In this document: positions 24,759 to 33,894 of the stretch, in pieces | Position numbering within the stretch: the stretch's first letter is position 1 | Layout: each line of letters begins with the position of its first letter | Origin: an uncultured Prochlorococcus sp. | GTDB lineage: Bacteria > Cyanobacteriota > Cyanobacteriia > PCC-6307 > Cyanobiaceae | Reading direction: 5' to 3' | Assembly (NCBI GenBank): GCA_902624785.1 | Contig: CACNYU010000003.1 | Location: 1 to 64,000 of the forward strand | DNA length: 64,000 bases | The notes under the pieces: generated by a model | Database searches by the model: none | Told to the model about the DNA's origin: nothing | The model's input: only the letters and a program-made list of their open reading frames with translations | Position numbers and translations under genes: made by a program

Positions 24759-24773
24759 CTTTATTATCGATTT

Positions 24774-24878
24774 TTAATCATTTTTTAAACCAATTCCAAG
24801 CCTCAAGGCAAGTGTTCCAGCAAAAATTACTATCAGTAAAGCAGTCGCCATCAGGATTAATTGTTGAGAATTTTCCAT
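24774..24878 (-). CDS. Single-span peptide resembling PsaM
   Basis: 34 residues: MENSQQLILMATALLIVIFA, then GTLALRLGIGLKND. Length and the L-A-L-R-L-G end resemble photosystem I subunit XII (PsaM), but the match is short and another thylakoid peptide is possible. Confidence 0.45.
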   Translation of the reverse strand: MENSQQLILMATALLIVIFAGTLALRLGIGLKND

Positions 24879-25034
24879 TAAATTATTTTTATCTGATAAT
24901 TAATATAACTTAAATATATTAGTAAGTATTTATAAAACTACTAAAAAGTAATATTTATGACTCTTCTATTGTTATTAATTATTTAGATACAGATAAAAGT
25001 TGAGATATATTTATTATGTTGTTTATATTCTTTG

Positions 25035-26222
25035 ATGAATATAGTTTTTTTACTAATTTCAATATTAACTTTTGTACTCGGTATTAGTTGTCTTTTAATA
25101 GAAATTTATATCTTTAAAAAAGCACCTTTTCTAGAAGTTAATTGTTCTAATAAACCAATCAATACAAGTCTTACAGTAATCATTCCTGCTTATAACGAAG
25201 AAATAAATATAATTAAATGCTTAAATTCATTAAATAAGATATCAAGACCTAGTGTTCAATTTAAGATTTTAGTAGTGGATGACTCGAGCGATGATAAAAC
25301 CCTTCTAGAGGTTGAAAATTTCAAAAATCAAGTCTTTAAGAATCCAGAAGAATTAGTAATCATTTCATCAGGTCCTAGACCAACAGATAAAAAGTGGGTA
25401 GGAAAGAATTGGCCATGTTATATAGGCTCTAAAGAGATCAATTCTAAATGGATTCTATTTATTGATGCAGATGTTGTGGTTGGCGAAGATTGCATTCGTA
25501 AAGCTTTAGCGAAAGCATCCAAAGACAATATAGATTTATTATCACTTGCACCAAAAGTAAGCTGCAACTGTTTTGCAGAGTGGATGGTTCAACCAATCAT
25601 GACTAGTTTGTTAATGATAGGTTTTCCCATCTCTGATACCAATGATAAGAGTAGTGATATCGCCTTCGCCGCAGGCCCTTTTATGCTTTTCAAAAACGAT
25701 TCATATAAATCCATTAAAGGACATGAAGGTACTCATGATGAGGTTGTTGAAGATCTTGCTTTAGCAAAAAAGATTAAAGATAGTAATTTAAAATTAAATT
25801 TTTTAATAGCAATTAATGATATCTCTTTGAATATGTATAAAGATTTCAATACATTAATCGAAGGATGGAGCAAAAATTGGTTTTTAGGTTTAGAAAAAAA
25901 TTTACTTAAGTCATTATCAGCCTCTGTGTTTGTTTTTTTAACTTATTGTATGCCTTGGTTACTACTTAGCATATCAATTATTTTTGCTTTAACAAACCAA
26001 ACTACAAGTTTATTAACTGTAGGTTTTATTTCGTTTCTCTCAATATTTACTTATATATTCAAAAGGTTTTGGTTAAAAGCTCAGTACAATATTTCAGAAA
26101 AATATTGGTTTTTAAGTGGTCTAGGTGGAATAATTGTTGTTTATATAAGCTTACTTTCTATTTATAAAACATATACTGGTAAAGGTTGGACTTGGAAGGG
26201 GAGAAATTTATCCAATTCTTAA
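25035..26222 (+). CDS. Family 2 glycosyltransferase, membrane-bound
   Basis: 395 residues: N-terminal membrane helix, then a GT-A domain with VIIPAYNEEINI, VVDDSSDDKT, DADVVVGED (metal site) and a later HDEVVEDLALAKKI acidic motif, and three C-terminal hydrophobic helices. The KWVGKNWPCYIG stretch resembles HpnB/CrtQ-type hopanoid or carotenoid glycosyltransferases. Substrate uncertain. ATG 25035 preferred over TTG 25032. Confidence 0.82.
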   Translation: MNIVFLLISILTFVLGISCLLIEIYIFKKAPFLEVNCSNKPINTSLTVIIPAYNEEINIIKCLNSLNKISRPSVQFKILVVDDSSDDKTLLEVENFKNQVFKNPEELVIISSGPRPTDKKWVGKNWPCYIGSKEINSKWILFIDADVVVGEDCIRKALAKASKDNIDLLSLAPKVSCNCFAEWMVQPIMTSLLMIGFPISDTNDKSSDIAFAAGPFMLFKNDSYKSIKGHEGTHDEVVEDLALAKKIKDSNLKLNFLIAINDISLNMYKDFNTLIEGWSKNWFLGLEKNLLKSLSASVFVFLTYCMPWLLLSISIIFALTNQTTSLLTVGFISFLSIFTYIFKRFWLKAQYNISEKYWFLSGLGGIIVVYISLLSIYKTYTGKGWTWKGRNLSNS

Positions 26223-26302
26223 CAATCAATCTAAATAAAACATTTAATTTTAAAAATATTCAAATATTTTTTGCTAACTATTAATTAGAGCCTTAACTAT
26301 TT

Positions 26303-26476
26303 ATGAAATTGAAAAAATTGTATTTTAATAATCAAATATTTGAAAAGAGGTCAGTTTTTATTTCTTTATTTGCAATTTCAGCTTTAGTATTTTTTTTAGT
26401 AAAACTATTTTTTAATTTGTACCTTAACAATCCTAATTTTCATATGTTTATTCAAAGCAAAGGAATTTTTCTTTAA
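26303..26476 (+). CDS. 57-residue membrane protein
   Basis: Basic start (MKLKKLYFNN), one hydrophobic helix (FISLFAISALVFFLVKLFF), short tail. Unknown. It follows the glycosyltransferase by 80 bp. Confidence 0.45.
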   Translation: MKLKKLYFNNQIFEKRSVFISLFAISALVFFLVKLFFNLYLNNPNFHMFIQSKGIFL

Positions 26477-26737
26477 TCTCGATTATACAAATTTTATAGG
26501 GTACTAGATTTATTTACCTTATGAACGAATTTATTTTTATAAAGTATTCTTGTTGTCCAAAATATTTTCTGAGGTAAATCTATCTTTCCTAGAATTCGTT
26601 TCTATAAGAACTTATTTGAATAGATTAGTTCATAAATAAAGCTTCTAAAGATAGTTATTTAGATTTTCTATGATACGAAGCAAATATGGTTCATATAAAT
26701 CTTGAAAAAACAAAATAAAGGAATCTTACCTTCATTT

Positions 26738-26863
26738 TTATCCCTCTAATCTATCTGCGTAATCTCTTAATATCTCTGCCATAATTTCAGGTTTGATTTC
26801 TTCCTGATATTTTTTACATAATTCAAAAAACTGATCTAAAAAATCTTTCATTGGTGAGGACAT
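26738..26863 (-). CDS. 41-residue helical protein
   Basis: MSSPMKDFLDQFFELCKKYQ followed by EIKPEIMAEILRDYADRLEG. Soluble amphipathic helices; the pattern resembles other short picocyanobacterial proteins. Unknown. Confidence 0.5.
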   Translation of the reverse strand: MSSPMKDFLDQFFELCKKYQEEIKPEIMAEILRDYADRLEG

Positions 26864-26978
26864 AATGCAAGTTTAAATTACTAATATTATCAAAAATCTA
26901 TTTAATAAAAATTTTATTAACATTATCTTGTGAATTATCTTGCTTATTTATAAGTTATGTTTAAGAAGTAAAATTAAC

Positions 26979-27191
26979 ATGCCAAAGATTTTTAAACAGA
27001 ATAAGTTTGCTTTATTAGGAGCAAATATTATAAGTATTGCAATTTGGATATTTCTATCATCATTTGTGATTCAATTAATAACATATGACAACGCGCCTTT
27101 CTATATATATAAATTAGGGGAATTATTTAAGTATCTACCACCAATTTGGCTAACTTATTATTTATGGATAGTAAGAAAAGGATTTAGTTAG
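26979..27191 (+). CDS. Two-span membrane protein
   Basis: 70 residues from ATG 26979; hydrophobic segments ANIISIAIWIFLSSFVIQLI and YLPPIWLTYYLWIV. A TTG at 26940 could extend it. Unknown. Confidence 0.5.
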   Translation: MPKIFKQNKFALLGANIISIAIWIFLSSFVIQLITYDNAPFYIYKLGELFKYLPPIWLTYYLWIVRKGFS

Positions 27192-27229
27192 TTTACAAAA
27201 TTTATACATAATAAATCTTCAAAAGTAAA

Positions 27230-27436
27230 TTAAATTCCTTGATATACAGGAGTCAAAATCCCCCCATCAAAATCATCATCATCATCGTTACTGTCATCAG
27301 AAAAGATAATTTGACCAACTTCCAAACCTAAATATAAACAAAATATCCAAACGAACACATCACCACCTGAAAGCCCATATATCCAGCTAATTATTAAACC
27401 GATTAATAAACCTATACCAACAACAAGTACTTGCAA
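27230..27436 (-). CDS. Membrane protein with poly-Asp segment
   Basis: 68 residues: two hydrophobic helices (VLVVGIGLLIGLIISWIYG, VFVWIFCLYLGLEVG) then SDDSNDDDDDFDGG. The acidic loop may bind cations. Unknown. Confidence 0.6.
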   Translation of the reverse strand: MQVLVVGIGLLIGLIISWIYGLSGGDVFVWIFCLYLGLEVGQIIFSDDSNDDDDDFDGGILTPVYQGI

Positions 27437-27579
27437 TTTTAAAATTTAAGTTCTTAATACCTTAACTTAGTGATCACAATATCCGAGTACCAAAATTATC
27501 AAAGTATTGTGTAAATTGATTATTAAGAAATAAAATTATAACTTAATCAACGCACTCTTATTTTTAAGTAAATCAATAT

Positions 27580-27834
27580 TTATTTCTTGGTGAGAATAAA
27601 ATTTAAAGCCACCCCAAATAGAACCAACATTGATGATACTAATATAAAATTAAATAAATCAATAAGTGATTTATCATTATTGATCCTTAAAAAGGTAATT
27701 AAAAATATAACAGTTGGAAATAATAATATAAATTTTGAGAACAAATCTTCATTCCATTTTTTAAAACTAGTATTCTCTTCATCTTCTTGAAGCTTTTCTA
27801 TAATTTTTTCTAAAGATTTTTTATTTTTTGTCAT
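27580..27834 (-). CDS. Two-span membrane protein
   Basis: 84 residues from ATG 27834; charged N-terminal helix (KKSLEKIIEKLQEDEEN) and two hydrophobic segments. Unknown. Confidence 0.55.
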   Translation of the reverse strand: MTKNKKSLEKIIEKLQEDEENTSFKKWNEDLFSKFILLFPTVIFLITFLRINNDKSLIDLFNFILVSSMLVLFGVALNFILTKK

Positions 27835-28060
27835 TTTCAAGGTTTTTTAAAAAAGTCAATTAATATCAATTAAATAAATTAAAACTTATATAAGTTTACA
27901 TAAAATATATAATATTTGTTAAGAGAAGTAGTGAGTAAATCATATCAAAAACTAATTTAATTATTTATTTTTTAAAGATAATTATTATGAGAAACTAGAT
28001 ATAAATACTGATGCATTATAAAAATAAATTTGTCAAATTAAAAATATAATTTTATTTTAA

Positions 28061-28228
28061 ATGAATTTTATAGCCGGATTTGAATTCCTCTTCTTATTAA
28101 TGATATTTGGAACGATAAACTATTTGTTAATGCTGAAAAGATATCAACATGATATGAAAAAGAAAAAATTTACCCAAATTAAAAAGATTGCCAAACTTTA
28201 TCCAAAAGGGACTTTTATAAGTACTTAG
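28061..28228 (+). CDS. 55-residue membrane protein
   Basis: One N-terminal hydrophobic helix (FEFLFLLMIFGTINYLLML) followed by a lysine-rich tail ending GTFIST. Unknown. Confidence 0.5.
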   Translation: MNFIAGFEFLFLLMIFGTINYLLMLKRYQHDMKKKKFTQIKKIAKLYPKGTFIST

Positions 28229-28235
28229 TATATTT

Positions 28236-28385
28236 TTATTTCTTATCAGGAGGAATTTCCATTTCACTCTGAATAATCAGTTCTTCTGCAGATAAGAACT
28301 CTTCTTCTGTTATGAGTCCCTTTTTCATTAAAGAAGAGAGTCTTTTAACACCTGCTTCAATAGTTATGCCTTTTTGTTGTTGCAT
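28236..28385 (-). CDS. SHOCT-like short protein
   Basis: 49 residues: VKRLSSLMKKGLITEEEFLS is the SHOCT pattern (L-x-x-L-x-x-x-G-L-I-T-E-x-E-F), usually an oligomerisation tail. Here it stands alone. Confidence 0.6.
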   Translation of the reverse strand: MQQQKGITIEAGVKRLSSLMKKGLITEEEFLSAEELIIQSEMEIPPDKK

Positions 28386-28569
28386 TGATTAATTGTCTTG
28401 TTGAAAACAATAAAAAATCTTGTTTTCTTTGTCAAGAAAAATATTTACAAATTCAGGAGATAGATTAATGTAATATGTGAAATTTATTTGTTTTAAACAA
28501 AATTATTTGATTTATTTTAAAAAAGATCTATTATCCGAATTTAATTCTCAAAATGATTTAATAATAATT

Positions 28570-28992
28570 TCACTCGAAATACCTAAATCTTCTATTATTC
28601 TTCAATTCACTCCTTTTCTTTTTTTCTTCAATTCTCTTATTTTGGGCTGATCTAGATGGTTTTGTTTTTATTCTAAATATTTGTTTTTTATTTAAAGACT
28701 CTTTTATTAACTTAGCCATTCTTTTTAAAGCTAATTGACGATTATATCCTTGAGTCCTTTGATCTTGAACAACAATGGAAATACAGTCATTTACTAGTTT
28801 CTTGTTAAGATTATTTCTTAATTTTATTTTCTGAAAATCATTTAAGAATTTTGAATTCTTAATATCAAAAATAATTTCAACTTTACTACTAGTTTTGTTT
28901 ACTTTTTGTCCTCCTGATCCAGAAGATCTAGAGAAACGCCATCTAAACTCTTTATAGGGTATTGATAAATTAGTATTTATAAATAAATTCAT
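28570..28992 (-). CDS. arfB: Ribosome rescue hydrolase ArfB (YaeJ/ICT1 type)
   Basis: 140 residues with the catalytic GGQ loop in FSRSSGSGGQKVNKTSSKVE and a lysine/arginine-rich C-terminal tail that enters the empty mRNA channel. It releases peptides from ribosomes stalled on non-stop mRNAs. Length fits ArfB, not the larger RF1/RF2. Confidence 0.93.
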   Translation of the reverse strand: MNLFINTNLSIPYKEFRWRFSRSSGSGGQKVNKTSSKVEIIFDIKNSKFLNDFQKIKLRNNLNKKLVNDCISIVVQDQRTQGYNRQLALKRMAKLIKESLNKKQIFRIKTKPSRSAQNKRIEEKKKRSELKNNRRFRYFE

Positions 28993-29273
28993 AATCTAAT
29001 CAAAACTTATTTGAAAATAAATTAAATATTTTCTTTACCAATTAAATGAAAATAATTAATGCATATATTAAATATAAATATATTAAATAAACTTTTTAAA
29101 TACGAGTTGATTATCAATACGCATATTTTTTTATTTGAAATTATTAGAGAAAAATAAACCTAGTTTGTTTTAACTTAATTTGTTTTATCTATTATTAGTC
29201 TTTTTTACAAGTTACTCATCATTATCATGAGATAAAAAAAAATGATGTATGATTAAAAAAATTTTATAAAAAC

Positions 29274-29390
29274 ATGGCACTTATTCCTTTTAAATCTACC
29301 GATAAAAAAGGTAAAGCTAACGGAAAGAGTTTATTTGCACTAGCTATATTTCTCTTTGCAGTGACAGGGTGGGCTTTAGTATTCAAATAA
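29274..29390 (+). CDS. 38-residue membrane peptide
   Basis: MALIPFKSTDKKGKANGKSL then a helix FALAIFLFAVTGWALVF. A good protein-like sequence with a single span; a thylakoid peptide is possible. Unknown. Confidence 0.55.
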   Translation: MALIPFKSTDKKGKANGKSLFALAIFLFAVTGWALVFK

Positions 29391-29458
29391 ATATAAAATT
29401 AAATTATTTCCAATTTTGTTATTTATAACTTTAAAATAAAATTAAATCATTAAATATT

Positions 29459-29770
29459 TTGAAAAATATAAACAAAGATCAAATTTTGGCTTCATCCAGT
29501 GGGTGGGTTGCCTCATTACTAAATTTTTTCCCTGGATTAGGTACTGGCTATATTTACCAAAGGAGATGGTTGCCTTATTTTCTTACCGCTGGAGCGGTTC
29601 TTGTATGGTTTGCTCTAGGAATATTTTTGCAAGGAGATGAGGAACCAAATCAATCAGACCAATTAATAGGCTTAGCTGGATTATTTTTTATTTCAGTTGT
29701 AACAGTAATTGAAGCATATTTGGCTCATAAAAAATCTTTAAAACTTGTTGAAGTTAAAGATAAAAAATAA
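29459..29770 (+). CDS. Membrane protein with PGLGTGYIYQRRW motif
   Basis: 103 residues, three hydrophobic segments. LLNFFPGLGTGYIYQRRWLP is a motif I associate with small cyanobacterial membrane proteins of the TM2-like kind. TTG start at 29459 without a clear ribosome site; the frame has no upstream ATG. Confidence 0.65.
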   Translation: MKNINKDQILASSSGWVASLLNFFPGLGTGYIYQRRWLPYFLTAGAVLVWFALGIFLQGDEEPNQSDQLIGLAGLFFISVVTVIEAYLAHKKSLKLVEVKDKK

Positions 29771-29829
29771 GTAATATTATTTTTAAAAAGTTAAGAATTT
29801 ATTCTAAAGAAAAATAAAAAAATAAATAT

Positions 29830-29997
29830 TTATCTTTGTTTTTTTAGTTTAGGTTTACTTGTATCGAAAAAGATTGATCTTATTCCAAGCAGCAAAACTA
29901 TAGCAGAAAGGACAGGAATTATAACAAGAATAAAATCACTATTCATTCCTGATGCTTGACCAAAAAGTAAATGCATTAAGTAAGAAGTAGTAGACAT
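29830..29997 (-). CDS. 55-residue membrane protein
   Basis: MSTTSYLMHLLFGQASGMNS followed by a hydrophobic helix (FILVIIPVLSAIVLLLGI) and a basic tail. Unknown. Confidence 0.55.
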   Translation of the reverse strand: MSTTSYLMHLLFGQASGMNSDFILVIIPVLSAIVLLLGIRSIFFDTSKPKLKKQR

Positions 29998-30075
29998 TAG
30001 ATTTTTTATTTCTACTTACATAAGTAGCAATTATTTTAAATGCCCAACATCTATTTGTTCCCTATTCAAAATAGT

Positions 30076-30249
30076 TTATTTATTCTTTTTAGGTTTTTCC
30101 ATCATCCACCCATATACTGCCTCAGCATCAAAATTCTTTGAAGAAATAAAAAAAGTAATTGGAAAAACAATAAAGCTTATGCTCATTGTTATTATTTGCC
30201 ATTTACGTAATCCCATTTCACTAAATGCAACTGCAAAATCATTAAACAT
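30076..30249 (-). CDS. 57-residue membrane protein
   Basis: MFNDFAVAFSEMGLRKWQII then a hydrophobic segment (SISFIVFPITFFISS) and AEAVYGWMMEKPKKN. Conserved-looking and protein-like. Unknown. Confidence 0.6.
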   Translation of the reverse strand: MFNDFAVAFSEMGLRKWQIITMSISFIVFPITFFISSKNFDAEAVYGWMMEKPKKNK

Positions 30250-30365
30250 TTTTTATTTATAATTCAAATAATTATTACCTATATCTATTTTTAAAGCTGT
30301 ATTGTTTATTTGTTTTAATAAATTAGTTTAAATTTTACATTAAATCAAATCAAATTGATATGAGA

Positions 30366-30569
30366 TTAAATTTCATTTTTAATTTCATTAGTTTCTTTTA
30401 TAAGCCTATCTTTCAATTTATTTGTAATTAGTCCATTTTCGAAGCAATCTAAAATATCTTTAATAGGATCAGTAGATTGATCACGATCAGACATCCATCC
30501 TTTGGTGCATTCCTTACAAGCTAAATTATTTAGCTTTTCTGCTATTTCTCTTATATTTTTATCAATCAT
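30366..30569 (-). CDS. Small hypothetical protein
   Basis: 67 soluble residues with LACKECTKGW and DILDCFENGLITNKL. A C-x-x-C pair may bind metal. Unknown. Confidence 0.5.
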   Translation of the reverse strand: MIDKNIREIAEKLNNLACKECTKGWMSDRDQSTDPIKDILDCFENGLITNKLKDRLIKETNEIKNEI

Positions 30570-30610
30570 TTTTTTAATAGTAATTAAGAATTTGCAATAT
30601 TGTTAAGGTT

Positions 30611-30883
30611 TTATCCATAGAAAAAAGTTATCTCCTTTTCTTTTAGACCCTCCCAGCCTGCATCTATTAACATACTATTTAAGGTGTCTTTATCAAAATG
30701 TTTTGATCCAGTTTTCACACATCTATTTCTCATTGATTTTTTTACTCCACTTCTCTTTCTTTTATTTTCTTCAAACATAATTTTGTTATATAAATTAAGC
30801 ATTTTGGATGGAATAGCTGTTCCATCAAGATCAACTCCATTAGCGATGGCTTCATCAACTGCTTTTAACCCAACTTGATTCAT
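30611..30883 (-). CDS. Conserved basic hypothetical protein
   Basis: 90 residues: VGLKAVDEAIANGVDLDGTA, ENKRKRSGVKKSMRNRC, and DKDTLNSMLIDAGWEGLKEK. The basic centre suggests nucleic-acid contact. Unknown. Confidence 0.6.
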   Translation of the reverse strand: MNQVGLKAVDEAIANGVDLDGTAIPSKMLNLYNKIMFEENKRKRSGVKKSMRNRCVKTGSKHFDKDTLNSMLIDAGWEGLKEKEITFFYG

Positions 30884-30943
30884 TTTGAAAATTTTCAGTT
30901 TTTTATAATTTATATAGGAATATTAACATCAAGAATATGTCAG

Positions 30944-31393
30944 TTATTGATTTTGAAGTTCTTTCAATACTCTTATTGCCTCTTTGATATGTGCCGGGCC
31001 ATTTAACAAATCTCTATAGATATGTCTAACTATTCCTTTTCTATCAATTACATATGTAACCCTACCATCAAGTAAACCAAGTACTTTTGGAACTCCAAAA
31101 ATTTTGCGTAAAGAATCGTTAGTATCGCATAGAAGGGGATATTGTAATTTATTTTTATTTGCGAATGCTAAATGACTAGCAGTATTACCATTACTAACTC
31201 CCCATACTTCCGCTCCAAGCACCTTAAAAAGATCATACTTATCTCTAAATCCGCAAACTTCAATAGTGCAACCAGGGGTATCGTCTTTAGGGTAAAAAAA
31301 TAATACTAAAGGTGTTTTTAATTTCTTATTAGTTCTCTGAATTCCATTTTGATCAAGCATTTGAAATTCAGGAACTTTTTCTCCAATGTTCAA
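30944..31393 (-). CDS. bcp: Peroxiredoxin Bcp/PrxQ
   Basis: 149 residues. FFYPKDDTPGCTIEVCGFRD holds the peroxidatic Cys and, five residues later, the resolving Cys of the atypical 2-Cys PrxQ type. It reduces peroxides using thioredoxin. The later GVPKVLGLLDGRVTYVIDRK strand pair is typical. Confidence 0.95.
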   Translation of the reverse strand: MNIGEKVPEFQMLDQNGIQRTNKKLKTPLVLFFYPKDDTPGCTIEVCGFRDKYDLFKVLGAEVWGVSNGNTASHLAFANKNKLQYPLLCDTNDSLRKIFGVPKVLGLLDGRVTYVIDRKGIVRHIYRDLLNGPAHIKEAIRVLKELQNQ

Positions 31394-31513
31394 GATAATT
31401 TATATAAAAATATATACTAAATAATTTTTTAATCTTTTTGCAAACTAGAAGTAAAAAATACTACAAAATAAATGCTTAAATAAAAAAATAATATATAGCT
31501 TATTGGATGATGA

Positions 31514-31753
31514 TTAAAATTCTATTTTTTCATTAGGTGTAAATACAGAACAATATTTTTTTATTTTCGCTTTTGCTTCTATTTGATCATTTATGTTATG
31601 TTCTATTTTCAGCTTTTCAAGAGCCTGAAAAGCATCTAATTCATTAAGTCTGTATCTCGCACAAGTATCTAAAACTCTAAACATCCTTGTTGTTACAGCA
31701 TTTGCAGGATTAAAAAAAAATATTATCGAGAATGATAAGAATATTTTTCTCAT
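31514..31753 (-). CDS. Secreted small protein
   Basis: 79 residues with an N-terminal signal peptide (KIFLSFSIIFFFNPANA, cleavage after ANA). The mature part has two Cys (LDTCARY and KKYCSVF) that could form a disulfide. Unknown. Confidence 0.65.
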   Translation of the reverse strand: MRKIFLSFSIIFFFNPANAVTTRMFRVLDTCARYRLNELDAFQALEKLKIEHNINDQIEAKAKIKKYCSVFTPNEKIEF

Positions 31754-31934
31754 TTATTAAGAGATCATCTTCTATAAGAATAATGTATTCAATGAAAGAT
31801 TGTCTCTAAAAATCAAATACTATTTATTGATTACGAATGTAACTGCTTAGCAAAATTTATTTTTAATTATTTAGATACTTTTAAAAATCACATATAAGAG
31901 ATAAATTAAAAAAAGAATTAAGGAAAATTTAATT

Positions 31935-32078
31935 ATGAAAAAAATTATTTTAACTCACAAAAGATTGATATCCTGGTATCAAAAGAAATTAAGATTAAGT
32001 GATTATGCATTGCTTTGGTTCGTTTTTTTTAAAGGTGCATTAACTGCAATAATTATTGAAAAAATATTTTTTAATTAA
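31935..32078 (+). CDS. 47-residue membrane protein
   Basis: Basic start (KKIILTHKRLISWYQKKLRL) and one hydrophobic helix (ALLWFVFFKGALTAIII). It lies 88 bp upstream of tatA. Unknown. Confidence 0.45.
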   Translation: MKKIILTHKRLISWYQKKLRLSDYALLWFVFFKGALTAIIIEKIFFN

Positions 32079-32166
32079 TATTTAAATATAATTTGTCAGA
32101 CACTAATAGTTGCTTAAGTGTAATTATCAAATATCTAATATATAATCAAATTAGAATCATTTCCTT

Positions 32167-32400
32167 ATGAATATTTTTGGAGTAGGCTTACCTGAAGTTA
32201 CAGTTATACTTGTACTTGCCCTACTAATATTTGGCCCTAAAAAACTTCCAGAACTTGGCAAACAGCTTGGCAAAACTCTTCAAAGCCTAAAAAATGCTTC
32301 CAACGAATTTCAAAATGAATTAAATAAAGCAGTTAATGAACCTGAAGATAGTAAAACTAATAATATGATTGAGAAAAATAAGCCCGAAAATACTAAATAA
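32167..32400 (+). CDS. tatA: Sec-independent translocase subunit TatA
   Basis: 77 residues: N-terminal helix (GLPEVTVILVLALLIFGPKK), the FGPKKLPELGK hinge and an amphipathic helix, then a charged tail. TatA forms the pore for folded Tat substrates in the thylakoid or plasma membrane. Confidence 0.95.
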   Translation: MNIFGVGLPEVTVILVLALLIFGPKKLPELGKQLGKTLQSLKNASNEFQNELNKAVNEPEDSKTNNMIEKNKPENTK

Positions 32401-32500
32401 GATTAATATTTAAAGTTTAAATTAATAACAATAATTACTTGTAAATCACAATAAAAACTTCTAGATAATATACTTTAAAAAATGTATTTTAATTTTTAAA

Positions 32501-32629
32501 ATGGATGCTCAAGCATTAGGGGAATATTTTTCAACCTTAAGTTATCATGCCCCAGTAATGATAATTACTACGGGAATATTTTTCTTTATTAGAAGAAAAT
32601 TTATTATAGATGGTAAAAATAAAGCTTAA
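32501..32629 (+). CDS. 42-residue membrane peptide
   Basis: MDAQALGEYFSTLSYHAPVM and a hydrophobic helix (MIITTGIFFFIRRKFII). Its stop touches the ATG of the next gene, so the two are probably coupled. Unknown. Confidence 0.55.
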   Translation: MDAQALGEYFSTLSYHAPVMIITTGIFFFIRRKFIIDGKNKA

Positions 32630-33031
32630 ATGATAAAAAGGCCAGTAACTCCTTTAGATGAATTTGAAAAAGCTTTAAAAGAAGCTAATTTATCAGATAA
32701 AGATTATGAGTTAATAGAGTATATACGTTATACAAGCGTATTCACGCAGCCAAGCTTAATAAAAGATCTTAAAAGGCCTTCAAAGCCTCCGATATTAACA
32801 AATATTTGTGAAATTTCTAGAAAGATAGGAATATTTATGCCAGAACATTTTAAGAAAGTTATTGATTGGTCAATTCAAATCAGTGAACATAACACAAGAT
32901 GGGATGGACATTTGTTATGTGCAGAAGCCTTTAATGTAGATCAGATTGCATTAACGCCAGCCGCAGGTACCTCTTTATTCGATGTTCTTGTTGTGCACAA
33001 AGAATTATTTATAGGTTTTGAATTTGAATAA
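32630..33031 (+). CDS. Conserved hypothetical protein
   Basis: 133 soluble residues: LSDKDYELIEYIRYTSVFTQ, RPSKPPILTNICEISRKIGI, and HNTRWDGHLLCAEAFNVDQI. Sequence looks well conserved. I do not recognise the family. Immediately follows a tiny membrane gene. Confidence 0.7.
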   Translation: MIKRPVTPLDEFEKALKEANLSDKDYELIEYIRYTSVFTQPSLIKDLKRPSKPPILTNICEISRKIGIFMPEHFKKVIDWSIQISEHNTRWDGHLLCAEAFNVDQIALTPAAGTSLFDVLVVHKELFIGFEFE

Positions 33032-33137
33032 TTTAATAATTAACTTAATTATTAATAAATTAAAAATAGAAATTGATAATTACAATTAAATGTATTTCTA
33101 AAATATATTTTTTAGTTTAAGTTGAGTAATTTCCTTA

Positions 33138-33380
33138 TTATTCCTTAGTTTCCTTTGGCTCTTCCTTAGCTTCTACTTTTGGCTCTTCCTTAGCTTCTAC
33201 TTTTGGCTCTTCCTTAGCTTCTACTTTTAGCTCTTCCTTAGCTTCTACTTTTGGCTCTTCCTTTGTTTCTGCTTTTGGCTCTTCCTTAACTTCTCTTTGT
33301 TTTCTCCCAAAATCGTCTTTTCCTACAACAAAGAAAATTAATGCGAATAGGAAGAAGGAGGCAAATAATAATATTTCCAT
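33138..33380 (-). CDS. Membrane-anchored octapeptide-repeat protein
   Basis: 80 residues: one N-terminal hydrophobic helix (EILLFASFFLFALIFFVVG), then KEEPKVEA-type octapeptides repeated about six times, alternating K/E/P. It would extend as a charged rod from the membrane. TTG at 33383 is an alternative start. No function known. Confidence 0.65.
   Translation of the reverse strand: MEILLFASFFLFALIFFVVGKDDFGRKQREVKEEPKAETKEEPKVEAKEELKVEAKEEPKVEAKEEPKVEAKEEPKETKE
33157..33288 (-). repeat. 24-bp tandem repeats within the coding region
   Basis: Nearly identical 24-bp units (TTGGCTCTTCCTTAGCTTCT core on the plus strand) encode the octapeptides. The first copies are almost exact; later ones have single changes (TTTGTTTCTGC, TTAACTTC). 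Copy number could vary by slippage in steps of eight residues without breaking the frame. Confidence 0.75.
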
Positions 33381-33490
33381 CAAATAATTTCCAATTAGAA
33401 TTAGGGATAAGTTAAATTAAAAATATATTATTAATCAACATCAAATAATACAAAATTAAGTTAATTTTGTTTCAATGAAGTCCAATTTTA

Positions 33491-33811
33491 TTAATCGTCA
33501 ACTGGATAGGACTCTGTATCAATAACCTCTTTCTGAGAATCTATAAAATTAAATTTTGTTTCTATCCAATTATTTATTAATGTAACTAAAGGCTTAGAAC
33601 CTCTAAATATAAATATTGAAGTTGGTAGAGCAGAAACTATACCAATTACCGGGCTTTTAAAGAGTAATCTACCTGCCTTGGCATTAAATAAAATAATTAA
33701 AAAAGAAGGAACAATTATACTTATTACTGTTTTTAACGCCGCAAGCCAACCTACTTTGTATACATACCAAATTAGTAATAAACCAATTAAATACAAAAAT
33801 ACATATGTCAT
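33491..33811 (-). CDS. Membrane protein, unknown
   Basis: 106 residues with about three hydrophobic segments (FLYLIGLLLIWYVYKVG, VISIIVPSFLIILF, IGIVSALPTSIFIF) and an acidic tail. Unknown. Confidence 0.6.
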   Translation of the reverse strand: MTYVFLYLIGLLLIWYVYKVGWLAALKTVISIIVPSFLIILFNAKAGRLLFKSPVIGIVSALPTSIFIFRGSKPLVTLINNWIETKFNFIDSQKEVIDTESYPVDD

Positions 33812-33894
33812 AATTTAATTATAAATTTAAAAAATTAATTTGTTTGTCAACTTCAAAAATTTTTTATATTAATATCTTACATAAAAAAATTACA

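Noticed and set aside
26524-26600. Inverted repeat AACGAATT/AATTCGTT
   Set aside because: Eight bases with a 61-base spacer in AT-rich DNA is within chance.
33157-33288. CRISPR-like array
   Set aside because: Units are contiguous with no spacers and encode an in-frame protein repeat.
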